DNA from: Rhynchosporium graminicola
Lineage: Eukaryota > Ascomycota > Leotiomycetes > Helotiales > Ploettnerulaceae
Direction of reading: 5' to 3'
Assembly: GCA_900074885.1 (NCBI GenBank)
Contig: FJUW01000002.1
Location: 1,349,018-1,413,017, forward strand
Length of the DNA stretch: 64,000 bases
This document shows positions 34,047 to 45,950 of this stretch, piece by piece (position 1 is the first letter of the stretch; every line of letters begins with the position of its first letter). A model generated the notes under the pieces. It saw only the letters and a program-made list of their open reading frames with translations. It had not been told where the DNA came from and searched no databases. Made by a program: the position numbers and the translations under genes.

Positions 34047-36360
34047 ATGTGGTCTCTTTCCACCATCAGCACCGTTCTCTCGGGCTTGCTCCTAGCAGGG
34101 CGTACCTTCGCAGCACCTACTTGCAATACTCCAGCCAACCGTGCCTGTTGGAGCAATGGCTTCAATATCAACACAGATTGGGAAGCTAGCACTCCATCTG
34201 GCCAGATTAGAAGTGTAAGTATCTGGCAAAGCACCACCTCAGCTCCTCGCTCTTCTAACTTTCGAAGTACACCTTTACGATCACTGAACACGACAACTGG
34301 GTTGGTCCTGATGGAGTTATCAAGAAGAAGGCCATGTTGATTAATGGTAAGTCGATCTACAGTCTAGATCTAGAACATTCGATTAACATTAGCTACAGGG
34401 GCTTTTCCAGGTAGGTTTTTAGAATAAGATAAACCTTCACTACTAACAGTCACATACAGGTCCTGTGATTAAAGCAGGTCAGTCTGATAAATCTCATGCT
34501 CCAGAGAAATCTGCTAACATCTTTCAAGATTGGGGTGACACTATCAATGTGAACGTCATAAATGCTATGACCACGAACGGGTAAGAAATATATTTAACTG
34601 GCGTTGACCGCTTCTAATACAAGTAGAACATCCATCCACTGGCATGGGTTCCGACAGCTGAATAATTGCCTCAACGATGGTGCCAATGGCGTCACTGAAT
34701 GTCCTATTGCTCCAGGAAGTTCCAGAACATACTCGTTCCGCGCCACCCAGTATGGATCATCTTGGTAAGTGGTTTGCCACCCCGAAACTGCGATAAAGTT
34801 AACTTTTCAGGTACCATTCTCATTTCGGATCACAATATGCAAATGGTGTCACTGGAACCATACAGATCAATGGACCCACTTCTCTGCCATATGACATCGA
34901 TCTTGGTGTTTTCCCTATTACTGATTGGTACTACGGAGCTGCAGACCAAATTCAGCTTCGCGTCAATGACCGCAACAATCCTTTCATCCCCAATGCTCCA
35001 GGTTCTCCTCCAGCAAGTGACAATGTCTTCTTCAACGGCACAAACATTAACCCATCTGGGCCAGGCGGTGCCTATTACAACGTGAGTATTACACCCACCA
35101 AACGCCATCTCCTCCGGATCATCAACCCTTCCGTCGAGAACACCTTCTCAGTCTCACTCGTCGGCCATCAGTTTACAGTTGTCGCTGCCGATTTTGTACC
35201 AGTTCAGTCCTTCACCACAAGCTCGCTTTTCCTAGCCATCGGTCAGAGATACGACGTGATGATTGATGCGAACCAGCCAGTCGGCAATTACTGGTTCAAT
35301 GTCACGATGTCCAATCCCATCTGTGGTAGATCAAATAACCCGTTCCCAGCATCCATTTTCCGCTATGCTGGTGCGCCCGCCTCTAACCCTACGATCAAAG
35401 GCACGCCTCCTGTCGACCCTAACTGCGCGGATTCAACAAATTTTCAGCCGATTGTCCAACGTCAAGCTCCTACCACTTCATTCACGCCCTCTACGAATGG
35501 TCTCCCTGTCACCTTTGATGTTACCGGAGATGCAACAACTGTCCAGTGGAAGGTCAATAATTCGGCAATCAAAGTCGACTGGTCCAGACCAACTTTGCAG
35601 TACGTCTTGGAAGGGAATACTTCCTACCCACCGGAGAAGAACATCATCCAGCTGCCAAATGCCAATGTGGTAAGTGGAAAATTGACTTTGTTTCGCTTAG
35701 GTATCTGCTAACGAGCATTTCTAGTGGAGCATGTGGCTCGTTGAGAATCTTTCTCCTGTTCCTGTAAGCAATATTATACAGTCTAACTTCCCAAGTTACC
35801 TAACTAACAACATTCTAGCATCCAATGCATCTACACGTAGGTCGCTCTGGCAATAAACCCACTGAAGAGACTTTCCACTGATCTCAATGCTAGGGCCATG
35901 ACTTCCTCATCCTTGGTCGATCTCCAGCTCTTGCAGGTCTCCCGGCTGGTACACCACGTCGCTTCAATCCAGCTGCCGACACATCAAGTCTACAAACCAG
36001 CAATCCTCTTCGGCGAGATGTGACGATGATGCCTGGCTTCGGCTGGATTGTTGTGGCCTTCAAGACTGATAATCCAGGAGCTGTAAGTCATTTCCACTTC
36101 CGTCTCAACAAAGATATGTATTTTCCTGTCAGGATATGAAATGTAAGAATTCGATTCTCTGACGCATCACTGACCGGATGCAGTGGCTATTTCACTGCCA
36201 CATTGCTTGGCACGTTTCTCAAGGACTGAGCGTCCAGTTCTTGGAGCGGGTCAACAATATTCCCACCGCTATGAATCTGGCCGGCATCACACCAACTTGT
36301 AATGCTTGGGAAGCATGGTATCCGACCGCGCCCTACAAGCAGTATGATTCTGGCCTGTAG
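34047..36360 (+). CDS. Secreted ascomycete laccase (multicopper oxidase)
   Basis: Oxidises phenols with reduction of oxygen to water; extracellular. Eleven exons join in frame: 34047-34214, 34268-34346, 34399-34410, 34460-34477, 34529-34580, 34627-34764, 34811-35669, 35725-35763, 35819-35836, 35894-36082 and 36184-36360, total 582 residues. Signal peptide at about 1-23. All copper signatures are present: HWHG at 114-117, YHSH at 157-160, HPMHLHGHDF at 456-465 and HCHIAWH at 528-534. The N-terminal block NRACWSNGFNINTDWE and the C-terminal DSGL, the plug of ascomycete laccases, place it in that group. Several N-glycosylation sites are visible. Three exons are only 12-18 nt. The substrate (melanin, lignin-like or host phenols) cannot be told from sequence. 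Confidence 0.96.
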
Positions 36361-38068
36361 AAATCATCAGAGTTTGGACATCATAGACTGCACTCCTCTC
36401 TGAGCTGCAGTCTCTGCAGAATTTCTTTAATCTTGGGATCTAATGTTCTTTTCCTTTCAGGGTTTCTAATCTATCAAGACAAATGTGTTCATCAATGCGG
36501 TTTTTGTGGGTCGTTCTGCTTTGCGCTTCCGCTTTCACCGGTGTAGCTATTTCGGGAGGACAAGTCAGACAATCGTATGAAATTGATACACCAACCCATT
36601 TCTTTCCCTAACTATCCGCCTTGGCAGTCTTTAAAGCTCATTTTGGACCCCAGCCTAGCTTTTATTCTGGTGCGTCTTCGAGATATCTGGTAGTTGAGGC
36701 GGATTGAACATCACAATATGCTTTTAGTGTAGTGTCATACGCAAGTCCAGCATCGCTGTATACAGACATCTCTGCTCCAATCTTGAGTCTCGTGGCTCTC
36801 GCTTCGATTATCACAGCGGTCACAGTCGCAAAGGTTCCCATTTCTACCGCAACTCCAGGATAATAACCCCTCATAAAGCAATCGGGTCAATTTTACTTAA
36901 AGGTTGAGCTCGAGAAATATCCTTCCCTTGGACAAGCGTACTCATGGGGAATATTCTTGGAGAGAGTGACTCCCGCCTGGAAACCATTGAGTCGTAATCT
37001 CGATGCTCAAATCAGGTGTTGCAGGGTGGGAGTTGCTGGTCGGAAATATTGTCAGAGTCCACTGATCAGATTCAGTACTGATCAGATTGCGCCGAGGCGT
37101 GGTTTAATCGAAGGAGAAAGAGGAGCGAGATGAGAATACCAGGCAGTGCTCGAACTTGTATTTATAGGGAGATATTTTGTTCAACTTCAAAATTTGTGCT
37201 TTGCGGACCGGATGGGAACTCACCAGTCTTGAGAATCTCGCTCTCTAAGAAAAATTCGATTAGCAGAATATTCCATTGATTTTGAACGCCTTTATTAGCA
37301 AGGAAGCAAGTTCATCATATCTGAAGTCCTGTATCCAAGATATTTTCAAGATATTCCTCCTTCGCTTACAAAGTAAACATTGCCTTCCAGCTGCCGCGAA
37401 CCCTCGCCTGACCCGCCAAGACCGGGTAGAATTCCCGGAAGCTTATCTCGGAGCTTAAGCTTAAACATAAAAGCTTCCGTGGTCATTGAGGGACAATTTC
37501 CGAGCTGCATTCTACGTCATCTACGAAAGAATGACATTTCGCCTCAACAACAGATTGAGATACATGCATCGAGCCATACCATCAGCTATCTTCCGATGCT
37601 AGTCGACCTTCCTATTCGAGCTATAATCGCTGCCTTTCAGCGAGTCGATACCGGCAATAGTGTCCCTCGAGCTCTCCTTCCTTACCGCCTGCTGGAATTC
37701 ACCAAGAATGGGCTTGAGCAAGAAGGTATCGCATAATTGCTTAAGATCAGCAGCCAAACCTCGCGATGATTGGTGGTCTGCGTGACTATCGATGACTAGC
37801 TTATCTCCGGTAGGCTGTTATCTCGGGATCGGCATTGACGATATCTAGTACTTTATGATGTGGTAAATGTGAGGGAGGGAAGAATCACTCTATTATCATT
37901 TGCTTTCTCTATTCTTACTGACTAGTTATCGCTGTATAGATGCCTGGCCCACATTTGTTACATGTTCATGATTCCCGCTTGTCTCAACTTCTTCATACCT
38001 CCAGGGCTTTGATCTGCTAGTATACCCCGCACGAGTACTATTACCACGTAAACAGCGCAGGAATAAAC
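36361..38068. other. Intergenic, no gene seen
   Basis: About 1.7 kb between the laccase and the Dal5-type transporter. Short ORFs only; none with domains. Confidence 0.55.
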
Positions 38069-39736
38069 ATGGAGAAAGTACATGATGCATCTTCTAACGA
38101 CCCGGAGAAGAGAATTGACGCTTTTCCCAATGCCGCATCAATCGAGGAAGGCGACACGATTGGAGTCACTTTCTTGCATGCGGATCAAACCGATGGGGAC
38201 GAGGCATTCAAAGCCTTCGAGGGACAAGACGTTATTGTCATGACGGAAGAAATGGAAAGAAAACTCCTACGGAAAATTGACTGGAACTTGATGCCTGTAC
38301 TATTCCATCTCGCTGCACACCTTGATCTGTTACTGACATTGGAAAAAGATGCTATGTGTAGTCTATGGCCTCAACTATCTCGATAAAACGACCCTTTCCT
38401 ACGCGAGCGTTATGGGAATGCAGAGCGCCATTCACTTGCATGGAACCAACTACCAATGGCTCGGAAGCATGTTTTATATTGGCTACTTGGCATGGGAATA
38501 TCCAACAAATAGACTCCTGCAACGACTTCCTCTCGCGAAATGGTCTGCCTTCAAAATCATCATGTGGGGAGGGACTCTGTGCTGCATGGCAGCGGTCAAG
38601 AATTTTGCCGGCGCAGTTGCAGTACGATTCTTTCTAGGTGTTTTTGAAGCGGCTGTTACGCCCGGCTTCGCCTTATTCACCTCGCAATGGTACACTCGGA
38701 GAGAACAAGGAACAAGAACGGGCATCTGGTTCAGCTTCAATGGCTTTGCACAAATATTCGGCGGATTAGTAGCGTACGGCATATCGACAGGTGTCAAGAA
38801 GCACGGTGCGGTGATCGACTCGTGGCAGATTGTGTTTTTGACCATTGGCTTGATTACCGTCATGGTTGGGTGCATCTTTCTGTACTTTATGCCTGACAAT
38901 CAGCTCAATGCGAAGTTTCTGACCCCACAGGAGAGATTAATGGCTCTGGAGCGAATAAGGAAGAATCAGCAGGGTGTGGGCAATAAGAATTTCAAGATGT
39001 ATCAGTTCAAGGAAGCCCTGACGGACCCAATGACATGGGCTTTCGTCTTTTTTGCATTGGTCGCAGACATACCAAATGGTAAGTTCAGACCAGATCTTCG
39101 TGTTGACGATACTAAATTTTTCTAGGTGGCATCTCGAACTTTTTCTCGCAATTAATTGTTTCCTTCGGCTACACACCCGATGAGTCTCTCTTGTACGGAA
39201 CACCTGGAGGAGCTATCGAGGTGGTTTTTCTGGTCGCCTGTGGATATCTAGGCGATAAACTTGGATTCCGAGTAATTGTCGGCATGTCGGGAATGGTCAC
39301 TGCAATCATAGGAATGCTTCTGATAGTGTGCCTCCCATTATCGAACTCATCTGGTCGACTTGCAGGATACTACCTCACCCAAGCATCCCCGACCGGTTTT
39401 GTGGCACTTCTCTCTCTGATATCAAGTAACGTCGCCGGGTACACCAAAAAAACCACGGTCGGGGCATTGTATCTCATTGCTTACTGCACAGGAAACATTA
39501 TTGGACCGCAAACATTCAGACCTGAAGATAAGCCGAGATATGTGCCTGCCGAGATCACCATTATTGCGTGTTTTACGGTGTGCATCGTTGATATGGCTTT
39601 CATCCATTGGTGTTATGTGAGGAGAAACAAGAGAAATGCGGATGTGAGGGCAAAGCCAGGATATAAGAAGTTGGATAGGCAGGAGTTCTTGGACTTGACC
39701 GATCGAGAAAATCCCGAGTTCATCTACACACTGTAG
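38069..39736 (+). CDS. MFS anion transporter, Dal5/allantoate permease (ACS) family
   Basis: Importer of small organic anions (allantoate, nicotinate, ureidosuccinate or similar), in the plasma membrane. Exons 38069-38296, 38349-39078 and 39126-39736 join to 522 residues. The hydrophilic N-terminus ends RKLLRKIDWNLMP, the usual lead into span 1; after the intron come CVVYGLNYLDKTTLSYASVM, GMQSAIHLHGTNYQWLGSMF and the Dal5 signature block WEYPTNRLLQRLPLAKW. RFFLGVFEAAVTPGF, WYTRREQGTRTGIWFSFNG and FSQLIVSFGYTPDESLLYGT continue the family pattern, and YIAYCTGNIIGPQTF-like sequence (LIAYCTGNIIGPQTF) marks the C-terminal half. About 12 spans are expected. Splice donors are GTACTA and GTAAGT. No linked catabolic enzyme is intact nearby, so the substrate is unknown. 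Confidence 0.93.
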
Positions 39737-41515
39737 TACCCTACCTCTAGTGATGTAAATGTAGACTAGTCAATGAGCTTTCATCGAATGATTGCAGTTG
39801 GTTGATCCCGAGTACGTGCGTGAGACTACGCGAGGTGTTAATTTGTAAACCCATCTAGTCGCGATGCTTCAACACAGCCACGACTTCTTCGTATGTGAAA
39901 GGCAGCATTCGAACGAATTCAGCTTGTCGGACTTACGCTCGCGTAGACTCGTTCGATACAGGAAAGGAATATCTTCGTGATTTACATGGGATTGAGATCA
40001 ACGCCTTCTCGAAAGCCAAGCTGGGGTATAATCCATGCCACGGGGAAAGAAAAAAGTAGCTCAGACACACCAGATTTGACCTGAGAACTTCACACTACTG
40101 GTAATAAACTAGGTTTTACTAAGAGGCTCCTTCATACCGATAATTTATAGCGGATGATAATGCTAATCGGTCCGTTCACAAGAAGCTACAGTTTTCCTCA
40201 GTATATCTCGACAGACCTTTCAATTTAGTCAACAAAAAATTGATACCAACCTATCTCATTGTACTTAAGTCCGATAATCGAGACGCGTCAAATATGCCAC
40301 AGCCTCACGTCTATGAAACTGCTGCGATCAGCCACGGAATTGCATTTAGCCAGTTGCAAATCTGCAACAACTGGCTTATGATGTTGAATATATCTTTCTC
40401 ATCTCGAGTTTTTTCTTCCTCAATCCTCAGCGATAGTGAGACAACGAAGGCATGATCACGGCCACGGGCCGCACACGAGAAGGCGAATCGAAAGTACGTT
40501 TCCACGTCTTATGAGTGTATCTCAAGCAGTCGACAAAGGGAGAAGACTATGTTCAAATGATAAAGCAAGCCAGATTTGCAGAATATCCACAGATCGACAA
40601 GCACGTATGGCAGTGAGGAAACGAAGTATTGAGCCAGAATGAAGATTTCTTTACGCGGCTTTCTTCGCTGTTCTCTTCTTGAGGTAATTCTGGACTCCGA
40701 GGATTGGATGCAGGGCCCTCGCCGACTCATCTCCGGATGCATCTCGCAGGCCCCATTCGAAAGAAGGAATCCATTGACCCAAGACGAGGCTCATTTATGT
40801 GCAGCTGAAAAGTCAAGCCTTCGTCCCAGACAGGTGGTCCCGCGCAAAATCTCCATGCAATGGCTCGGGAGAAGCGTTTCATACGCTGTGCAACCCCAGA
40901 TCACACACTTTTCCCCGGGCGCAAAAGCATGCCAGCGTGGCTCGAGTCCTCTTCAACCCAGGAGTAAAGGATAAGAAGATTTTCAACGCGGTAACAACTC
41001 GAGGCCTGAAAATCACATGTCTTGGAAGATCATGGAAATGTTGACGACCCAGCTCAATCCAATCATGGATCTTCATTAGCTTTACGAGCATCAATGTGGA
41101 CGGCTTGATTTCGCAGCTGGGCAAGCGGGCCCAAATATGAGACCCTTTCGTTCTCAATCACCAGGGATCATATTGTCAGGGCTTCGTCGTCGATATCTCG
41201 CGTTCGAGCCATGTGTGCGCTCAGGTCATCACGATAGAAACTGTATAAGCCAGGTTCATGTCGGCAGAAAAGGCGTTGTAAAGCATGAACGGCTGAGTTG
41301 ACGAATGTTCTAGCTCCGATTATCTTTTGTTTTTCTCCTCCATAATTAACCCTCCCCCGGGCCCATCGAGATGGGCTACACTCTTTGATTCTGTCTCGAT
41401 CATGCCTATTGTCAGTGGTACGAATTGTCAAGTGTGCATATCCTGTGAACAAGACCGTATGTAAGACATTGAAGCCACGGGAAGGTTCGGGCGTCTACAC
41501 ATTCAATATTTGAAA
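39737..41515. other. Intergenic, no gene seen
   Basis: About 1.8 kb without a supported gene. Overlapping ORFs of 60-111 codons lack domains or splice logic. Confidence 0.5.
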
Positions 41516-42658
41516 ATGTTTTTGCTAAAGGCTGCAACTGCTGGTCCGGTACTGAGGCAAGCGACCGGAATCGTCTTTCCCTCAGCGTACTGCTCGCCAC
41601 AATGTCGTAAGTACGATCGAGAAGAAATACTTCAAAGTCTATGCTAAACGTGTTGAAAGCATCGCGTAGGACCGAAGTTGCTAGATTCGACGGCGCAACA
41701 ACGTCCTGTGTTGCCAATTCCTCTTTCATCACGAATTGCGGAGCCTGCCAGCAATGTATCTTCACTTATAACATTGAGACTGGACGAACGGACACATCAA
41801 CACAACTGGAAGTTGTCATGATCAACGTCATCAACCTTTGCAGTAATACGACAGTCGCTCCACAAGTTTTGGCTCTCCAGTCACAGGCCGCGAGGATATC
41901 GAGGATGGGAGTAGTGCTTGCTTCGGCCACTTCGAGTTCGACGACTTCAATCACCCTTTCAACGAAGGGCAGCGTCAACAAGTGAGTCGGATATGTGGAG
42001 AACCATTGATTCGGACAGTCGGTCATCCCAATCTGTGTTGGCGACTGCGACTTGGGCAGCGGAGTTCTCATCTTGGAAAAGCCGCAGGTAATTATTCGAC
42101 GGGTACATTTTCCCATGTTCTGACCCGAACCAGCATCAACTTCCTCACTCAGGATTGCGAGCAGCACCAGCATTGCTCTATCTGCTGCTGAATCTACCCA
42201 GCCACTTAATTCTTCTTGGGTAGCCGGACCTGTGATTGGATCAGTGCTTGGTCTTTCCACCGTCATCGTAATTATATTCTATTCTTTACTCGAAGGCGGC
42301 ACATGCAGACCATGGCCCTGCTAAACCCACCAAAAATATCCATCTGCAAGGACTTCACCGATGCAGAATCAATGCGTATTCAAACCTCAAAGCCAAAACT
42401 GCATTCAGAATGCGTGGAAGCGAAGGAGTTGGAGAATTGCGAGGTTCTGATGCCGCGGAGTTGCCAGCGCTGGAGCCAGTGAGCATTGAATTTCTCCCGC
42501 CTATCCATGAAAGAAGAAGATCTGATGAAGATTGGCCATTGCCGATTAGTCCAATGCCGATGAGTCCGCTGCCATTGCAGTTTGCGTTCAGTGAGTGGAG
42601 GGACGAGAGGGCGGGAGTGAAGAATGGACCGAAGCATGAGACGTTTTATCATCCTTGA
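41516..42658 (+). pseudogene. Cysteine-rich single-pass membrane protein, two frameshifts
   Basis: A family of fungal surface proteins is recognisable in pieces. Putative exon 1 (41516-41606) ends PSAYCSPQC; exon 2 (41660-41981) reads TSCVANSSFITNCGACQQCI; exon 3 from 42153 gives a Ser/Thr stalk and membrane span VAGPVIGSVLGLSTVIVIIF. All three joins keep frame and have GT..AG ends. At about 42285 the frame is lost: the cytosolic RRRH and LLNPPKIS continue in the next frame, and at about 42450 a second shift is needed to reach AELPALEPV, PLPISPMPMSPLPL and the terminal GPKHETFYHP. Both shifts have the direction of single-base deletions. As read, translation would stop at 42317-42319 soon after the membrane. 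The N-terminus lacks a convincing signal peptide. Sequencing error is the alternative to real decay. Confidence 0.65.
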
Positions 42659-43468
42659 TGAACGAACGGTCAAATGGTTACCGGGATTTATTAAGTTCAG
42701 ATCTCAACCCCGAAGGACAAGTCAAGTCGTACATCAACTGCGCCATTTTATCGAACCGAAGAAGCGCCAGACGATCGATTTTCAGCTCTGCAACCATTGT
42801 CAAAGCCCGAGGGTCGGACTTGGTGACAACTCTGATCAGTTTCGGGAGTAAATACTTTCTTTCGAGGTAGATGCCCAAAAACCCTACAATGAGAGAGGAT
42901 AACGATATCATCACGCAAGATGAAGCGCACAAAGCATACTGCTATTGAACCAAAGATGTCTATGTTGCGACATGCTCTAGATATTGGGTGAATACCGCCA
43001 ATGATGCGCCTACATGAGTGGTGCATATGTTCTGTACAAACTTTGTGAGAGCAGTCTGGTGGGTGCGAACTTCAGATACCCACGGGTATTGTGTGGGGAC
43101 TCGATCTGAATAGTACTGTCATGAAGTGTAATGTTGAATCATTTCGCAGAGTAGGCCCTAAATTTCAGCTTACCACAAAATCACAGGACTTAAACGTGGT
43201 ACAGACTAAATCCACTATGGCAACATTTTTGCTACAATTAATTACGATGGGTTTGAGGTTTTCATACATTCCTGGATCAGCATCCGTGTTTTGACTCCTC
43301 CAAAATGATCACAGACGGTATTCTCATTGGGAGGCGACCCTGACGCACAAGACCAGAAGATCGAGTAAACGCCTACAACCACCACGCTCTCGCTCCTTGG
43401 CTAGCAGACACGGGCATGTTAACACCACTCTATTTCCACCGCCGTGCTCAAGAAATCCGATTTTCAAT
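42659..43468. other. Intergenic, no gene seen
   Basis: No supported gene in 810 bp. Confidence 0.5.
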
Positions 43469-43675
43469 ATGGCGCGATGGATCACGCCTCCAGCTGTTAC
43501 AAAGCACATGCTTCGTCGTCCAAAAGTGGTGCTAGAATTTACAAACGAACATCTACAAACATTTCTTCGTGCAGCTGCTATATCCGACCACGGAATACCT
43601 GAGAAAATTCATAAACTCCTGCTTGATGGGGCAGCTTCCGCTGCGCCAGCGAAACCTTGGTCTGACGTGGTCTAA
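43469..43675 (+). CDS. Short hypothetical ORF
   Basis: A 68-codon frame from an ATG, with a helical, charged middle (VVLEFTNEHLQTFLRA, IPEKIHKLLLDGAASA). No family was recognised. It is convergent with the large gene ending at 43724. It may be a small protein or the last exon of a lost gene. Confidence 0.25.
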   Translation: MARWITPPAVTKHMLRRPKVVLEFTNEHLQTFLRAAAISDHGIPEKIHKLLLDGAASAAPAKPWSDVV

Positions 43676-43723
43676 GACGAATAACCTAGATCAATCAATT
43701 GTTTCAGAGTCCAATACAGAGTC

Positions 43724-45950
43724 TTACTGAGGCTCGGAATCAGAGTAAGCAGCCTTTTCAGCTGTTCTCTTGCTATCCACATCGTCTTTCGTCGTTCCAA
43801 TCGACCCAGCACCGATCGCAGCGGTGATAATCCTCTTCCCTTTGTCTCCGGTCCAGCTACCTGGTTCGTTCCTAACACGAAACGCTTCCACGGCCCCCGC
43901 TACAATGGCAGCTTTCGCTGCGAGCGTCAATTTGGCATCGGGAACGGCTTCGCCATTGATCCTCGCCTCAGGACTCTGAGAGCGTCGTTTCTGCTTATAG
44001 TCGAAGGAGACGTTATCGCGAGCTCCTTTCTTGACATTGGACGTGTTCGCATACGCGGTGAACGACCGAGCTCTTCTATCTACGCTGCTGTACCTCTCCC
44101 TCACAGGCTCCGGATTGACTTGGCTTTTTCGTTTTGGTGGATTGCAAAACTTTTGGTCGGAAGTCAGAACCTTTCTTCACCTTTTCATACCTGACATTGC
44201 TCTGCGACTTTGATGTAGCCGGCGATAGTGGACTCGATTCGCCAGATGGCCATGAACCCCCAAGATACAGCTCTTCATTACTGATTGACATTAGTTTCCG
44301 TGATCTTGGCGAGCTGTTGGCGCGATCTCGCACTGGTCGATGCGATACTTCTGGGTCCAGCCACTCAGCCGTTTTCTCCATTTTCTCCGTCTTCCCCGTT
44401 GGAAGCTGTTTCTTCTTCCTCGACGATGTCCTAACGTTTCTGACCGTAATATCTGTACTTTCAGAGTCGATGTCATCTACCACTCGAGGTGTGAGTTTCT
44501 GGTACTGTCTCCTACCCGGGCCAGAATCTGGTCCAGCCCAGCTCATTTGCCGATCAAGTTGCTGAGGACGTTTCGACACAACATCTGGCTTCTTCAGTTC
44601 AGATGTCTTTATTCTTAGCATTAACTGATTGTTTCCTGCCTCGGACACAGCATGATAAGATTCGGCATAGGCTACAGGTCGACGTGACGTTTGACGCAAT
44701 AAAACTTCGACGTCGGAATCTGTGTCGGAAGCATATGTACCGGGACTCGAAATTTCAATTTCCAAAGGAAGATGGAGTGATGATACGTCACTTGGTTTTT
44801 CTTGGGCTGTAAATTCGTCGACTTTGATCCGAGGGATTCGCCGTCTCCTGGTCGTACGTGCTCTGTCTGGCATTTCTTGATCTAGAGATTGTCTAGTTGC
44901 TCCAGCGCTGAGATACTGAGCGCCATCGGATATTTGGTGTTTTAGTACTGGTTGTGGTAAATGCGCTTGTGCAGCGGGTGCTTGTGAACCTTGCGGATGG
45001 AGGATTTGTCCTTGTGGTGACCGTTCAGAACTGAGACACATGCCAGGTGACATCGTCTCCAGGGTTTGTTCCATACTTCCTTCCGAATCTGCCTGCTGCT
45101 CTTCAGCAGTCCCAAGGAGAGACAGATTCGTCGCCCTAAAAGAGGCATTTCCACACCAAGATAACGTAGATGATCCACTCTGCTGGACGGCCTCATCCAA
45201 AACACCACTACCATCCAGCTTCATCATATACGCTTTCAATATTTCCATGTGCCGATCCAAAGAATCGCTCCTAAATCCTAGAGATACAAGCTGCGACCTG
45301 AATTGCCTCCACACCTCTTTGTCATCATCCGCGTAAGTCGACAAGGACAACACAGACTCCATTGCCTGATGTCGCTGTGATGCACGAGCACGAGTCGCGA
45401 TAAACAGGACAGCCTTCCTCATGTCCTCGAAGCCTTCCAGACGATCCATCATTTCAGCAAATCCATCGCCCATCTGATTCTCAATCCTCCCCGCGATGTC
45501 ACCAACTCGTTCCGTAGCTTTAAGATTGATCGAATCAACCAACACAGCAAGCGTAGACGTATACGTAATAATCTTCCATCTCAACTTTCCCAAATCCTCA
45601 ATCTCTGTTCCAAATCTAAACTTCTGCCATAATTTGGATGCCTTCCCGATATCTACACCATCGGGTGCAAGACCCTTGTACTTCGAGAGAAGAACAGCAA
45701 TGCCCTCCAAGACGCCTTTACAACCATCCGCTAGTTCAATAAGGTCCCTCCTTTCCTCGGACCCGGATTTGAATATCAGGGAGTCTTCTCGTTCGACTTC
45801 ATCGCGAACAGTACGTAGAATGCTGTGTAAGCTGCGCACCTCGCGCGCTATCTCGACGTACTCGCCACCAGCCTCTTTGCAGTTGCGATAATTCTTGTGG
45901 GCAAGTTGAATCAGCAAGATGATATCGCCGACGGAGCTTCCGAATGACAT
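43724..45950 (-). CDS. Hypothetical protein with fungal N-terminal (Fungal_N-like) helical domain
   Basis: The start MSFGSSVGDIILLIQLAHKN with KNYRNCKEAGGEYVEIAREV is the helical N-terminal domain found on many fungal cytosolic proteins, some linked to NLR-type architectures. Residues 1-260 are mostly alpha-helical; the rest is disordered, Ser/Arg/Lys-rich. The main frame (45950 to 44076) ends in an unlikely tail, while the next frame encodes a well-formed end: PEPVRERYSSVDRRARSFTA, then GEAVPDAKLTLAAKAAIVAG, AVEAFRVRNEPGSWTGDKGK and ITAAIGAG. Removing a 67-nt intron (44124-44190, GTATGA..AAAAAG) restores one frame, giving exons 44191-45950 and 43724-44123 and 719 residues. A one-base frameshift in the AAAAAG run is the alternative explanation. 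Function unknown. Confidence 0.78.
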
